Assembly: GCA_002449585.1 (NCBI GenBank)
Contig: DJXD01000001.1
Span: 1 to 39,161, forward strand
DNA: 39,161 bases
Source of the DNA: Ruminococcus sp. UBA7013
GTDB lineage: Bacteria; Bacillota; Clostridia; Oscillospirales; Ruminococcaceae
Reading direction: 5' to 3'
Notes under the pieces: model-generated
The model's database searches: none
Told to the model about the DNA's origin: nothing
The model's input: only the letters and a program-made list of their open reading frames with translations
Program-made: the position numbers and the translations under genes
Shown: in pieces, positions 23,604 through 31,523 of the stretch
Position numbering within the stretch: the first letter of the stretch is position 1
Layout: each line of letters starts with the position of its first letter

Positions 23604-24509
23604 ATGATGCAGTTAAAAAATACCGTCAAGCAGTTTGAAGATTTTAAAGCCCTTGATGGTGTGAATCTGGAAATTCCAAAAGGAACAGCGTTCGGCCTGC
23701 TGGGATCAAACGGGGCAGGGAAATCCACGATTCTGAGATTATTCAGCGGTATCTATAAGCCCGAAGCCGGGGAAGTGCTGATTGATGAGGAATCTGTCTA
23801 TGATAATATCCATGCAAAACAAAAAGTATTTTTCATCAATGATGAGACAGTCCAGTTTTCTAATTTTACGCTGATCCAGCTGAAAGATTTTTATAAGCAG
23901 TTCTATCCGGCATTTTCAGAAGAAATCTTTGCCAAGCTGGAAAATGCGATCCAGTTACCAATGCATAAAAAAATCAGCACATTTTCAAAAGGCATGAAGC
24001 GACAAGCTATTGTGATTATTGGCATTTCCTGTTGTACGCCCTATCTGCTTCTGGATGAAGCCTTTGACGGCCTTGATCCAACTATGAGAATCATTGTCAA
24101 GCGAATGCTGGTTGATGCCATGTGTGAACGGGAACTCACTGTTGTGATCTCTTCTCATAATCTGAAAGAGATCAATGAAATGTGTGATACGGCTGCATTA
24201 TTGCATCAGGGAAAAATCGTATTCAACCGGGAAATCGACAGCCTGAAAGGGACAGTGCATAAGATTCAGACTGCATTCAAAGATAAAGAACATGTTTTTA
24301 CCCCGGAAGATTTTCCTGATCTGGAAATTCTGCATTTCGAGAAGACCCAGAGTATTTATCATATCATAGCCAAGGGCACGGAAGCAGAAATTGAACAGGC
24401 ACTTGCCCCACATGAGCCCGTGCTTGCGGATCTGATTCCCTTATCACTCGAAGAAGTATTTATTTATGAGCTGGAGGTGTTAGGCTATGACAGCCAAGTT
24501 TTTGCATAA
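23604..24509 (+). CDS. ABC transporter ATP-binding protein
   Basis: This protein of 301 residues is the motor subunit of the exporter or sensor encoded with the next gene. Motifs present are Walker A LLGSNGAGKST (about 32-42), the ABC signature FSKGMKRQ (a common variant of LSGGQ), Walker B YLLLDEAFDGLDP and the switch histidine in VISSHNLKEI. The last 80 residues form an extra domain found in this class. The start is the first of two ATG codons at 23604, behind GGAG. Its end overlaps the permease start by 23 bases, with that gene's ribosome site inside it. Confidence 0.96.
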   Translation: MMQLKNTVKQFEDFKALDGVNLEIPKGTAFGLLGSNGAGKSTILRLFSGIYKPEAGEVLIDEESVYDNIHAKQKVFFINDETVQFSNFTLIQLKDFYKQFYPAFSEEIFAKLENAIQLPMHKKISTFSKGMKRQAIVIIGISCCTPYLLLDEAFDGLDPTMRIIVKRMLVDAMCERELTVVISSHNLKEINEMCDTAALLHQGKIVFNREIDSLKGTVHKIQTAFKDKEHVFTPEDFPDLEILHFEKTQSIYHIIAKGTEAEIEQALAPHEPVLADLIPLSLEEVFIYELEVLGYDSQVFA

Positions 24510-26829
24510 TTATCCTGCACGGAATGCCAGGAGAATTATGCTCCAAAGCAGAAAATTTTTCATTGTTACCTGTGTGCTTGAATTATTAGGCATACCCATG
24601 ATGATATTTTTTTCAATGCTTCATGAGTATGCAGAAGGACTAGAACAATATTCTTCTTTCAGAAACTCTTTCGGTAACGTGTGGCAATATGAACTGATCG
24701 GCGGTTTTTGTCTGGGCATTGCGGTATTAATGGGAATGTTCTGCGGTATCCGGGCATATGAGGAAGAATGGAACAAATCTCATGTAGATATGCTATATGC
24801 TCTGCCATTGAGCGGAAAACAGCGATTTTTCAGTGATTATGCCGGGGGGCTGATCATGTATCTGCTCCCTTATATTGCGGCTGTTCTGATCGGCTGGATC
24901 ATTCTGCTGATTATGAGTCCCATTGTTCTTTCTGTGAATGAAGTCTATCGGGTGAATGATACATTCTCAGAGATTTATAAATATTATTTTCTGCTGACGC
25001 TCGGCCTTGGGGTGCTGATGTGGATGTATTTCAGTATTTCGGCATTAGCGGCCAGCTGCTGCGGAACGCTGTTTGAAAATATTTATACAAATCTGCTGTT
25101 GAATCTCCTGATTCCGGGAACATTTGCGGCAGTATTAAGCTATATTATCAATGAAGTTGATGGCCTTGATTTCGAATATTCTTGGCAATTTATCGGCTAT
25201 ACCAGCCCGATCGGTGGGCTGATCTATCTGTTTTATCTGATTTCTGAATTTGATTCAGATTTCAGTTATCATTCTAATTCTATTCGATATATATCCGCTG
25301 GCATAAGAGGAGAATCCGGGCTGATTCCGGCTTATCTGCGCTGGATTTTTGTGATCATTCTGTTGACAATTGCAATCACCGTGCTAGCCTGGCGGCTTTA
25401 TGAGCATAGAAAAGCGGAACAAGTGGGAAAGACATTTGTCTATACATGGATCTATCATGTCATTCTGACAGCGGTAATGGTCTGCATCCTGTGCCTGTTT
25501 GATCTTGATGAAACAGCCGTTCCAGTGCTGATTTTCAGTGCGATTGTCTATTTTATCATGGATGTGATCAGAAAAAGAGGTTTCCGGGCGTTCTGGAAAA
25601 GCGTGATTGCTTATATTGCAACAGTATCCATCACATTGGCAACATTTTATATCACGATCCGAACGGATTGTTTTGGGCGGACAAAATATGTCCCTCCGGC
25701 AATGACAGTATCATCCGCAGAAATTATTTTTGATGATGCAATTTCTGATGATTATCTGACATTTGATCTGATCTATTCTGATAAAGATACCCTCTCAAAG
25801 CTGGAAGATTTCCACAAAGATTATATCCAAAATCATGACTCCAGAGTGGAAGAGATCAAGAACATACGAAAAGAATATCATTATACCAGAGATTATGATG
25901 TCTTTTCTAGTAATGCTTTTGATGATTATTATTCTGATGATTATTATCAGGATGATGAAGAATATGTATATATTAATTATTCTAGTTTTACAATTACGTA
26001 TCATACATTAATTGGCACAAGCATTCACAGAAGCTATTCTCTGCTGAATGATGAATTTCTGGATCTCATGCAAATCTGCTCCGGAACAGATCTTTATGCC
26101 GAAGCATGGGGCAGTCTCATAAATCGCAGACTGGAAAGAAATGCAAAAAATGAGAAAGATCAATTTGTGAGTGTCATGAAACTGTCTGTGACCTATCCTT
26201 TCACATACCTGACAACAGATATTAATATACCTGATCCTAAAACAAATATTTCTGTTTTAGCACAGGCTTATCAGGAAGATATGAAAAATATGACATTTGA
26301 GCAGTACTGCAAAGATGAAATCATTTGTTGGCTGGATGAGATCCCTGTGTTTGCATCCAATGCACAGACTCTGAATCTTCTCGGACAATGGGGCTTTTCA
26401 CAGACAAATGATATGGCACAGAATATTATAAATCAAGCCCGGCAGTATGATACTTATAATTCCAAAACAAATGCAGGGATTGCGATTTATGCGCCCGAAG
26501 ATTACCGCACAAATGCACAGAAATATCCCTCTAATTCTCTGGATGATATCTATTTCAAGAAAAATGATTCCCATTTTGCCTATCTGGATGCGATTCCAGC
26601 AGATATGACCATTCCGGAGATCAAGAATAAACTTCCAGAATTATATGAAGTACTGAATCATGCCAAACGGCATTATATCAGCACAGAAAATTGCTATCTG
26701 CTATCAGTGGGCGGAGAATATTATTTCATTCCGGAAGAAGACAGCACACTTGTCGAAAAGCTGATTGCAAGAGATCGAACTTTGATGATTTTCCCAGATC
26801 CGCCGATTCCATCAGGTACAAAAGCCTGA
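24487..26829 (+). CDS. ABC transporter permease with large outer domain
   Basis: The 780-residue membrane subunit pairs with the ATPase before it. About 10 membrane helices fall in residues 24-394 (for example 24-44, 70-90, 121-146, 166-186, 200-222, 236-252, 283-301, 320-338, 345-360 and 372-393). The remaining ~385 residues are a soluble, Asp/Tyr-rich domain, probably outside the membrane (for example DYYSDDYYQDDEEY at about 480-490). That layout is close to ABC-2 type permeases of the YtrC/D class with an added domain, and could serve cell-envelope stress. The substrate is unknown. The ATG at 24487 follows GGAGGTG and overlaps the ATPase gene. Confidence 0.85.
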   Translation: MTAKFLHNYPARNARRIMLQSRKFFIVTCVLELLGIPMMIFFSMLHEYAEGLEQYSSFRNSFGNVWQYELIGGFCLGIAVLMGMFCGIRAYEEEWNKSHVDMLYALPLSGKQRFFSDYAGGLIMYLLPYIAAVLIGWIILLIMSPIVLSVNEVYRVNDTFSEIYKYYFLLTLGLGVLMWMYFSISALAASCCGTLFENIYTNLLLNLLIPGTFAAVLSYIINEVDGLDFEYSWQFIGYTSPIGGLIYLFYLISEFDSDFSYHSNSIRYISAGIRGESGLIPAYLRWIFVIILLTIAITVLAWRLYEHRKAEQVGKTFVYTWIYHVILTAVMVCILCLFDLDETAVPVLIFSAIVYFIMDVIRKRGFRAFWKSVIAYIATVSITLATFYITIRTDCFGRTKYVPPAMTVSSAEIIFDDAISDDYLTFDLIYSDKDTLSKLEDFHKDYIQNHDSRVEEIKNIRKEYHYTRDYDVFSSNAFDDYYSDDYYQDDEEYVYINYSSFTITYHTLIGTSIHRSYSLLNDEFLDLMQICSGTDLYAEAWGSLINRRLERNAKNEKDQFVSVMKLSVTYPFTYLTTDINIPDPKTNISVLAQAYQEDMKNMTFEQYCKDEIICWLDEIPVFASNAQTLNLLGQWGFSQTNDMAQNIINQARQYDTYNSKTNAGIAIYAPEDYRTNAQKYPSNSLDDIYFKKNDSHFAYLDAIPADMTIPEIKNKLPELYEVLNHAKRHYISTENCYLLSVGGEYYFIPEEDSTLVEKLIARDRTLMIFPDPPIPSGTKA

Positions 26830-26836
26830 CTCTCCT

Positions 26837-26872
26837 AAAAAAAGACCGCTTCACGATCCGTGAGGCGGTCTT
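26837..26872 (-). terminator. Terminator between convergent permease and nifU genes
   Basis: A 14-bp stem (26842-26855 with 26859-26872, one T-G pair) has a three-base loop. On the minus strand it is followed by seven T, so it ends nifU well. On the plus strand the T-run is short but the stem may still stop the permease transcript. Confidence 0.85.
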
Positions 26873-26876
26873 ATGA

Positions 26877-27308
26877 TTAATCATGTTCGTGGCATTCTTC
26901 ACAGGAGGGAATTTCCCCAATGATCAGCTTGGGATCAACACCCTGTTTTGTATAATAATCAGAAAGAGCCGCTTTCACAGCTTCCTCGGCCAGTACAGAA
27001 CAATGCACTTTGACCGGCGGCAGGCCGTCTAATGCTTCCATAACAGCCTTATTTGTCAGCTTCAATGCATCATCAATGGTTTTGCCCTTGATCATCTCTG
27101 TTGCCATGCTTGAAGTTGCCACAGCCGCACCACATCCGAATGTCTTGAATTTGACATCTGTGATGGTATCGCCATCAATTTTGAGATACATCTTCATAAT
27201 ATCGCCGCATTTGGCATTGCCCACTTCACCGATTCCATCAGCATCCGGGATTTCACCGACATTCCGGGGATTTGTGAAATGATCCATGACTTTTTCACTA
27301 TAGTTCAT
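26877..27308 (-). CDS. nifU: Iron-sulfur cluster scaffold protein NifU/IscU
   Basis: This is the scaffold on which Fe-S clusters are assembled, using sulfur passed from the NifS/IscS desulfurase. The protein has 143 residues. The cluster ligands are Cys34 (NAKCGD, with Asp36), Cys59 (FGCGAA) and Cys103 (VHCSVLAEEAV). The tail CEECHEHD adds two cysteines and two histidines beyond the core, which could bind metal. It begins 17 bases after nifS, with AGAGGTG as ribosome site. This is the two-gene nifS-nifU set of Clostridia; no iscR-type regulator is next to it in this window. Confidence 0.95.
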   Translation of the reverse strand: MNYSEKVMDHFTNPRNVGEIPDADGIGEVGNAKCGDIMKMYLKIDGDTITDVKFKTFGCGAAVATSSMATEMIKGKTIDDALKLTNKAVMEALDGLPPVKVHCSVLAEEAVKAALSDYYTKQGVDPKLIIGEIPSCEECHEHD

Positions 27309-27325
27309 ATCAATACACCTCTGAT

Positions 27326-28519
27326 TTATACAAGTTTTCTATTTTCTTTCGTGAGCGTTTCCCACATGGGTGACATACTTCTGAGCCGATCCACGATTTG
27401 TGGGAGCACTTCCAGAATATAATTTGCATCTTCTTCTGTAAATTCTTCTCCAAAGCTTAATCTCAAAGATCCATGAGCAACTTCATGCACCAATCCCAAT
27501 GATAATAATACATGAGAAGGATCAAGAGAGCCTGATGTGCAGGCAGATCCGGAAGAGGCCTGAACGCCATAATGATCCAGCATTAATAATAAGCTTTCGC
27601 CCTCAATGCCAACAATGGAAATATTAACATTTCCACAAAGGCGTTTTTCTCTATCGCCATTCAGGCGGGTCTGATCAATTTTCAGGATTCCATCAATCAG
27701 CTTATTTCTAAGGGGCGTCAACTTAGCGATTTTGCCGGGAATATCGGCCGTAGCGATTTCCAGAGCCTTGGCAATGCCAATAATACCAGGGACATTTTCC
27801 GTTCCGGCACGTTTGCCAGATTCCTGACCGCCGCCATGAATCAGATTCGGCAGGAGAATGCCTTTTCTGACATATAACACACCGATCCCCTTAGGCGCAT
27901 GAAATTTATGTCCGGAAATAGATAACATATCAATATTTTGTGCTTTGACATCAATCTCGACATTGCCGACAGCCTGAACGGCATCTGTATGAAACAGGAC
28001 TTTGTGTTTTTTGCAGATTGCGCCGATTTCCGGAATAGGCTGGATTGTGCCGATTTCATTATTAGCATACATGATTGTCACAAGGGCAGTATCTTTCCGG
28101 ATGGCATTTTCCACATCTTCAGGATTCACAAGTCCCTCCGGGCTGACAGGCAGATAAGTCACTTCAAAGCCATGTTTTTCAAGAAATTCACAAGTATGCA
28201 GAACGGCATGATGTTCAAATACAGTTGTAATGATATGCTTTTTCCCTTTTGCGGCGAGCCGGTCGGCAGTCCCTTTAATCGCCCAGTTATCGGATTCTGA
28301 TCCGCCAGCTGTGAAATAAATTTCTTTTGGATCAGCATTCAGGCATTTTGCGACACGGGCACGGGCATCTATGATAGCACGTTCATTTTCACGGCCTTTG
28401 GCGTAGATGCTGGAGGGGTTGCCGAAATGCTCCTGAAAATAGGGCAGCATTTCTTTTAACACTTCATCAGATACCGCTGTTGTAGCAGCATGATCTGCAT
28501 AGATATAGCGTTTTTCCAT
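27326..28519 (-). CDS. nifS: Cysteine desulfurase NifS/IscS
   Basis: This PLP enzyme removes sulfur from cysteine to give alanine and a persulfide for Fe-S cluster assembly. The protein has 397 residues. The PLP lysine is Lys205 (SGHKFHAPKG), and the histidine loop EHHAVLHTC is at about 102-110. The active-site cysteine is Cys327 in SSGSACTSGS, within the long flexible loop of the group I (IscS/NifS) type. It is followed by nifU. The ribosome site is GAAGGGAA. At least one consensus promoter and two palindromes lie upstream. Confidence 0.97.
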   Translation of the reverse strand: MEKRYIYADHAATTAVSDEVLKEMLPYFQEHFGNPSSIYAKGRENERAIIDARARVAKCLNADPKEIYFTAGGSESDNWAIKGTADRLAAKGKKHIITTVFEHHAVLHTCEFLEKHGFEVTYLPVSPEGLVNPEDVENAIRKDTALVTIMYANNEIGTIQPIPEIGAICKKHKVLFHTDAVQAVGNVEIDVKAQNIDMLSISGHKFHAPKGIGVLYVRKGILLPNLIHGGGQESGKRAGTENVPGIIGIAKALEIATADIPGKIAKLTPLRNKLIDGILKIDQTRLNGDREKRLCGNVNISIVGIEGESLLLMLDHYGVQASSGSACTSGSLDPSHVLLSLGLVHEVAHGSLRLSFGEEFTEEDANYILEVLPQIVDRLRSMSPMWETLTKENRKLV

Positions 28520-28562
28520 TCAAAATTCCCTTCTTTTCTGTTAATTTTTCAGATTATTTTAT

Positions 28563-28591
28563 ATTATATCACATCCATAGGAATTATACAA
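28563..28591 (-). promoter_or_regulatory. Proximal promoter of nifS
   Basis: On the minus strand TTGTAT (28591-28586) and TATAAT (28568-28563) are 17 bases apart, giving a leader of about 37 bases. Confidence 0.6.
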
Positions 28592-28596
28592 TATCT

Positions 28597-28611
28597 GTTA
28601 ACCGGGTTAAC
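28597..28611. promoter_or_regulatory. Palindrome GTTAACCGGGTTAAC
   Basis: A perfect inverted repeat (7 + 1 + 7) lies just upstream of the proximal nifS -35 and downstream of the distal promoter. A related copy lies at 28702-28716. It is probably a regulator site; the protein is unknown. Confidence 0.65.
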
Positions 28612-28643
28612 GGATTCTAGTACAAATACAGAACGCAATTATG

Positions 28644-28672
28644 ATTATAGCAAATTTTTTATGATTTGTCAA
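28644..28672 (-). promoter_or_regulatory. Distal promoter of nifS
   Basis: On the minus strand TTGACA (28672-28667) and TATAAT (28649-28644) are 17 bases apart. The leader to nifS would be about 118 bases and include the palindrome at 28597-28611. Confidence 0.8.
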
Positions 28673-28701
28673 TAGAAATCTGTGATTTTTTCACAAATTT
28701 A

Positions 28702-28716
28702 GTTAACTAGGCTAAC
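28702..28716. promoter_or_regulatory. Second GTTAAC palindrome
   Basis: GTTAACTAGGCTAAC has the same arms and length as the site at 28597-28611, with two mismatched pairs. It lies between the distal nifS promoter and the divergent kinase promoter, 10 bases before the latter's -35. Confidence 0.5.
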
Positions 28717-28726
28717 AAATTTCAGA

Positions 28727-28755
28727 TTGACAAAAATTAAAAAATATGTTATAAT
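28727..28755 (+). promoter_or_regulatory. Promoter of the cytidylate-kinase-like gene
   Basis: TTGACA (28727-28732) and TATAAT (28750-28755) are 17 bases apart, the full consensus. This also rules out translation starting at the TTG at 28727. Confidence 0.88.
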
Positions 28756-28789
28756 AAATAAAATCAAATTCAGAACGGGGGAATTTTTT

Positions 28790-29386
28790 GTGGATGATCA
28801 ACTTATTATTGCTGTCAGCCGTGAATTTGCCAGCGGTGGGCGAGAAATTGCGCATATGCTTTCTGAAAGATTTGCGATTAATTATTATGACCGGAATCTG
28901 CTGGATGAAATCGCCGCCGAAACTCTGGGTGATATTGAACGGCTGCGGCAGTTTGATGAAGTGCCAAAACGTTCGTTTTTATCCAGAACGGTCAGAGGAT
29001 TAAGCAGTTCACCAGAAGAACATGTTGCAAATATCCAGTTTGAATATCTCCAGAAGAAAGCAGAAGCAGGGGAATCTTTTGTGATTGTTGGCCGCTGTGC
29101 GGATGATGTGCTTTCAGATTATTCCTGTCTGATTAAATTATTTATTCTGGCAGATGAAGAATCAAAAATTCAGCGTGTGATGGAATCCCGGAAGATCAGC
29201 GAAGAAGAAGCCAAAAATGTCATCAATCGGCATGATAAGAGAAGACGGGCATATCATAATTATTATTGCTGTAATCAATGGGGCGATGCAAGGGGGTATG
29301 ATATTACGATCAATACAAGCCGCTTGGGCATTGAGAAAACAGCTGATCTGCTGGAAAATTACATTCGACAGAGAATCGAAACATAA
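28790..29386 (+). CDS. Cytidylate kinase-like protein
   Basis: This protein of 198 residues belongs to the cytidylate kinase-like (Cytidylate_kin2) group of P-loop proteins. It has ISREFASGGREIAHMLSERF-type features at the N-terminus (SREFASGGREIA is the nucleotide loop), YYDRNLLDEIA, VIVGRCADDVL and HDKRRRAYHNYY. True CMP kinases use GxxGxGKG; the loop here is GGRE, typical of this separate group, whose substrate is not established. The start is a GTG at 28790 with GGGGGAA upstream. It is transcribed alone, with its own promoter and terminator, divergent from nifS across shared palindromes. Confidence 0.85.
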   Translation: MDDQLIIAVSREFASGGREIAHMLSERFAINYYDRNLLDEIAAETLGDIERLRQFDEVPKRSFLSRTVRGLSSSPEEHVANIQFEYLQKKAEAGESFVIVGRCADDVLSDYSCLIKLFILADEESKIQRVMESRKISEEEAKNVINRHDKRRRAYHNYYCCNQWGDARGYDITINTSRLGIEKTADLLENYIRQRIET

Positions 29387-29396
29387 TAAAATGAAA

Positions 29397-29425
29397 AACG
29401 GCGCAGATTTCTGCGCTGTTTTTTT
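29397..29425 (+). terminator. Terminator of the kinase-like gene (works both ways)
   Basis: A 10-bp stem, AACGGCGCAG (29397-29406) with CTGCGCTGTT (29411-29420), is followed by T-runs. On the minus strand the same hairpin is followed by five T and would end the small transcript starting near 29516. Confidence 0.85.
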
Positions 29426-29452
29426 CACTATTATGCTTTGGCGTGGATTGAA

Positions 29453-29479
29453 TCAAAGAAAAACAATAATAAGACCCAT
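29453..29479 (-). CDS. Eight-codon hydrophobic mini-ORF
   Basis: ATG follows GGAGGGG by about seven bases and encodes MGLIIVFL, then TGA. The ribosome site is better than those of several real genes nearby. The frame may be a truncated small membrane peptide or a translated leader. The case rests only on promoter, ribosome site and position. Confidence 0.3.
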   Translation of the reverse strand: MGLIIVFL

Positions 29480-29522
29480 GTTGCACCCCTCCAGATAACA
29501 TCAAACTCTTATCAACAGAATT

Positions 29523-29551
29523 ATTATATCACAAACTTCTGCATTTGTCAA
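29523..29551 (-). promoter_or_regulatory. Promoter of the short transcript
   Basis: On the minus strand TTGACA (29551-29546) and TATAAT (29528-29523) are 17 bases apart, the full consensus. Confidence 0.8.
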
Positions 29552-29609
29552 GCACTTTTTCAGATCAAGGAAATTATGTGGAAATTTTCTGAAAACAAGA
29601 TGAAAGCAG

Positions 29610-29638
29610 TTGCATTTTTTAAAATTATATGCTATAAT
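29610..29638 (+). promoter_or_regulatory. Promoter of glmS and the LRR operon
   Basis: TTGCAT (29610-29615) and TATAAT (29633-29638) are 17 bases apart, with a TGC before the -10. The leader is only about 44 bases, so there is no room for a glmS ribozyme. Confidence 0.75.
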
Positions 29639-29688
29639 ATAAAATATCTGCATCGGCAGAAATTCATAGAAGAGAAGGTATTTCAATT

Positions 29689-31518
29689 ATGTGTGGAATT
29701 GTCGGATATGTCGGCCAGCGTGATGCGGCTGATGTGCTCCTGAGCGGACTGGAACGACTGGAATATAGAGGATATGACTCCGCTGGAATTGCTGTATTTG
29801 AAAATGAAATTATCAAAGTTGTGAAATCAAAAGGCAGATTGGCAGATCTGAAAGAGAAAATGCAGAAAGAAGGCAAACCCTCTGGCCATGCCGGAATTGG
29901 CCATACCAGATGGGCAACCCATGGAGAACCATCTGACAGAAATTCTCATCCCCATGGCGGCGGAAATGTCACTCTGGTGCATAACGGTATTATTGAAAAT
30001 TATAAAAAGCTGAAAGAATTTTTACTCTCTCAGGGGAGAACTTTTGAAAGTGATACAGATACGGAAGTTGTCGCTCAGCTGATTGATTATTATTATATCG
30101 AAAATCATGGAAATCCGGTAGAGGCGATTGTGAAGACGCTCAAAGAAGTAGAAGGCTCTTATGCTCTCGGCGTGATCTTTGCCGATTTCCCAGACAGAGT
30201 ATTTGCATTAAGAAAAGAATCCCCTTTGATCGTCGGGGTTGGTGAGAATGAAAGCTTTATTGCTTCGGATGTGACTGCTATTTTGCAGTATACTAAAAAT
30301 TATTATCTGCTCGAACCCGGTGAGATTGCAGTATTAAGCAAGCAGGGCGCAAAGATTTATGATCTGCATTATCAGAAAATCGAAAAAGAGATGAAAACAG
30401 CAGATTGGGATATTAGTGCCGCAGAAAAAGGCGGCTATGAGCATTACATGCTGAAAGAAATTCATGAACAGCCCGAAGCCATCAAGAAAACGATTACCCC
30501 CCGGATTGAAAACGGTCTGCCGAATCTGGAAGAATGCGGCATCACCCCGGAGAAGCTTCTGGAATTCAAAAAAATTCATGTTGTTGCATGTGGCACAGCT
30601 ATGCATGCCGGGATCGTCGGAAAATATGTGATTGAAAAGCTGGCAAGAATCCCTGTTAATGTAGATATTGCATCAGAATTCCGATACAGAGAGCCGCTGG
30701 TTGGAGAAGGTGATCTTGTGATTATTATTTCCCAATCTGGTGAAACGGCTGATAGTCTGGAAGCATTGAAGCTTTCTAAGAGATTAGGCGCAAAAACATT
30801 AGCTATTGTCAATGTCAAAGGGAGTTCTATTGCAAGAGAATCTGATATGCTGATTTATACACATGCAGGCCCTGAAATTGCAGTTGCCTCCACAAAGGCC
30901 TACATGGTACAGATCGCCGTGATGTATTTATTCGCTTTTGAACTTGCACTTGCCAATCATTGCATTGATGAGACAGAATGCCGTCGTTTGACATCTCTGC
31001 TCCAGAATACACCAGATCAAATTTCTGCAATTCTGGAAAATAAAGAAATGACACAGTTGATTGCTTCTGAATTAATCACTGCTGACAGCTTATTATATAT
31101 TGGCCGTGGGCTGGATTATGCCCTCAGCATGGAGGGATCTTTGAAGCTCAAAGAAATTTCTTATATTCATTCTGAATCTTATGCCGCTGGAGAACTCAAA
31201 CACGGAACAATCTCTCTGATTACGAAAAATATGCCTGTCATCGCCGTTGCCACACAGAGAAATTTATTAGAAAAGACAATCAGCAATATCAAAGAAGTCA
31301 AAGCCCGTGGTGCAAAAGTAATTCTGATCTGTCATGATGCATATCATCCGGAAGAAGGAACAGCTGATTTCCGTTTTGGTCTGCCGGAATATGAAGATTT
31401 GCTCATGCCAATGCTCGCCGTTGTACCGCTCCAGCTGATTGCTTATTATACAGCAGTCCACAAGGGAAATGATGTCGATAAGCCCAGAAATCTGGCCAAA
31501 TCTGTAACGGTGGAATAA
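29689..31518 (+). CDS. glmS: Glutamine-fructose-6-phosphate aminotransferase (isomerizing)
   Basis: GlmS makes glucosamine-6-phosphate from fructose-6-phosphate and glutamine, the entry to peptidoglycan and amino-sugar synthesis. The protein has 609 residues. The N-terminal Ntn glutaminase domain uses Cys2 (MCGIVGYVG) and carries GHTRWATHGEPSDRNSHPH. Two SIS domains follow (IISQSGETADSLEALK; AAGELKHGTISLI), and the typical C-terminus KPRNLAKSVTVE is intact. The ribosome site is AGAGAAGG. It has its own promoter. The first LRR surface gene begins five bases after its stop, so it is probably cotranscribed with four surface proteins. Confidence 0.98.
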   Translation: MCGIVGYVGQRDAADVLLSGLERLEYRGYDSAGIAVFENEIIKVVKSKGRLADLKEKMQKEGKPSGHAGIGHTRWATHGEPSDRNSHPHGGGNVTLVHNGIIENYKKLKEFLLSQGRTFESDTDTEVVAQLIDYYYIENHGNPVEAIVKTLKEVEGSYALGVIFADFPDRVFALRKESPLIVGVGENESFIASDVTAILQYTKNYYLLEPGEIAVLSKQGAKIYDLHYQKIEKEMKTADWDISAAEKGGYEHYMLKEIHEQPEAIKKTITPRIENGLPNLEECGITPEKLLEFKKIHVVACGTAMHAGIVGKYVIEKLARIPVNVDIASEFRYREPLVGEGDLVIIISQSGETADSLEALKLSKRLGAKTLAIVNVKGSSIARESDMLIYTHAGPEIAVASTKAYMVQIAVMYLFAFELALANHCIDETECRRLTSLLQNTPDQISAILENKEMTQLIASELITADSLLYIGRGLDYALSMEGSLKLKEISYIHSESYAAGELKHGTISLITKNMPVIAVATQRNLLEKTISNIKEVKARGAKVILICHDAYHPEEGTADFRFGLPEYEDLLMPMLAVVPLQLIAYYTAVHKGNDVDKPRNLAKSVTVE

Positions 31519-31523
31519 ATTTT

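Larger units (their letters stand above)
29392..29516 (-). ncRNA. Predicted short transcript with a mini reading frame
   Basis: A consensus promoter at 29523-29551 and the bidirectional terminator define an isolated transcript of about 125 bases. It holds a hairpin GATAA...TTATC near its start, a strong ribosome site GGAGGGG, and an ATG at 29479 opening an eight-residue frame MGLIIVFL ending at 29453. Whether the product is the RNA, the peptide or a leader control unit is not known. Confidence 0.5.

Noticed and set aside
28597..28716. Rex operator reading of the GTTAAC palindromes
   Set aside because: Rex sites have four central bases between the TTAA arms; both sites here have five.
28727..28789. 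TTG at 28727 as start of the cytidylate-kinase-like gene
   Set aside because: That codon is part of the -35 box of a consensus promoter; the GTG at 28790 has the ribosome site.
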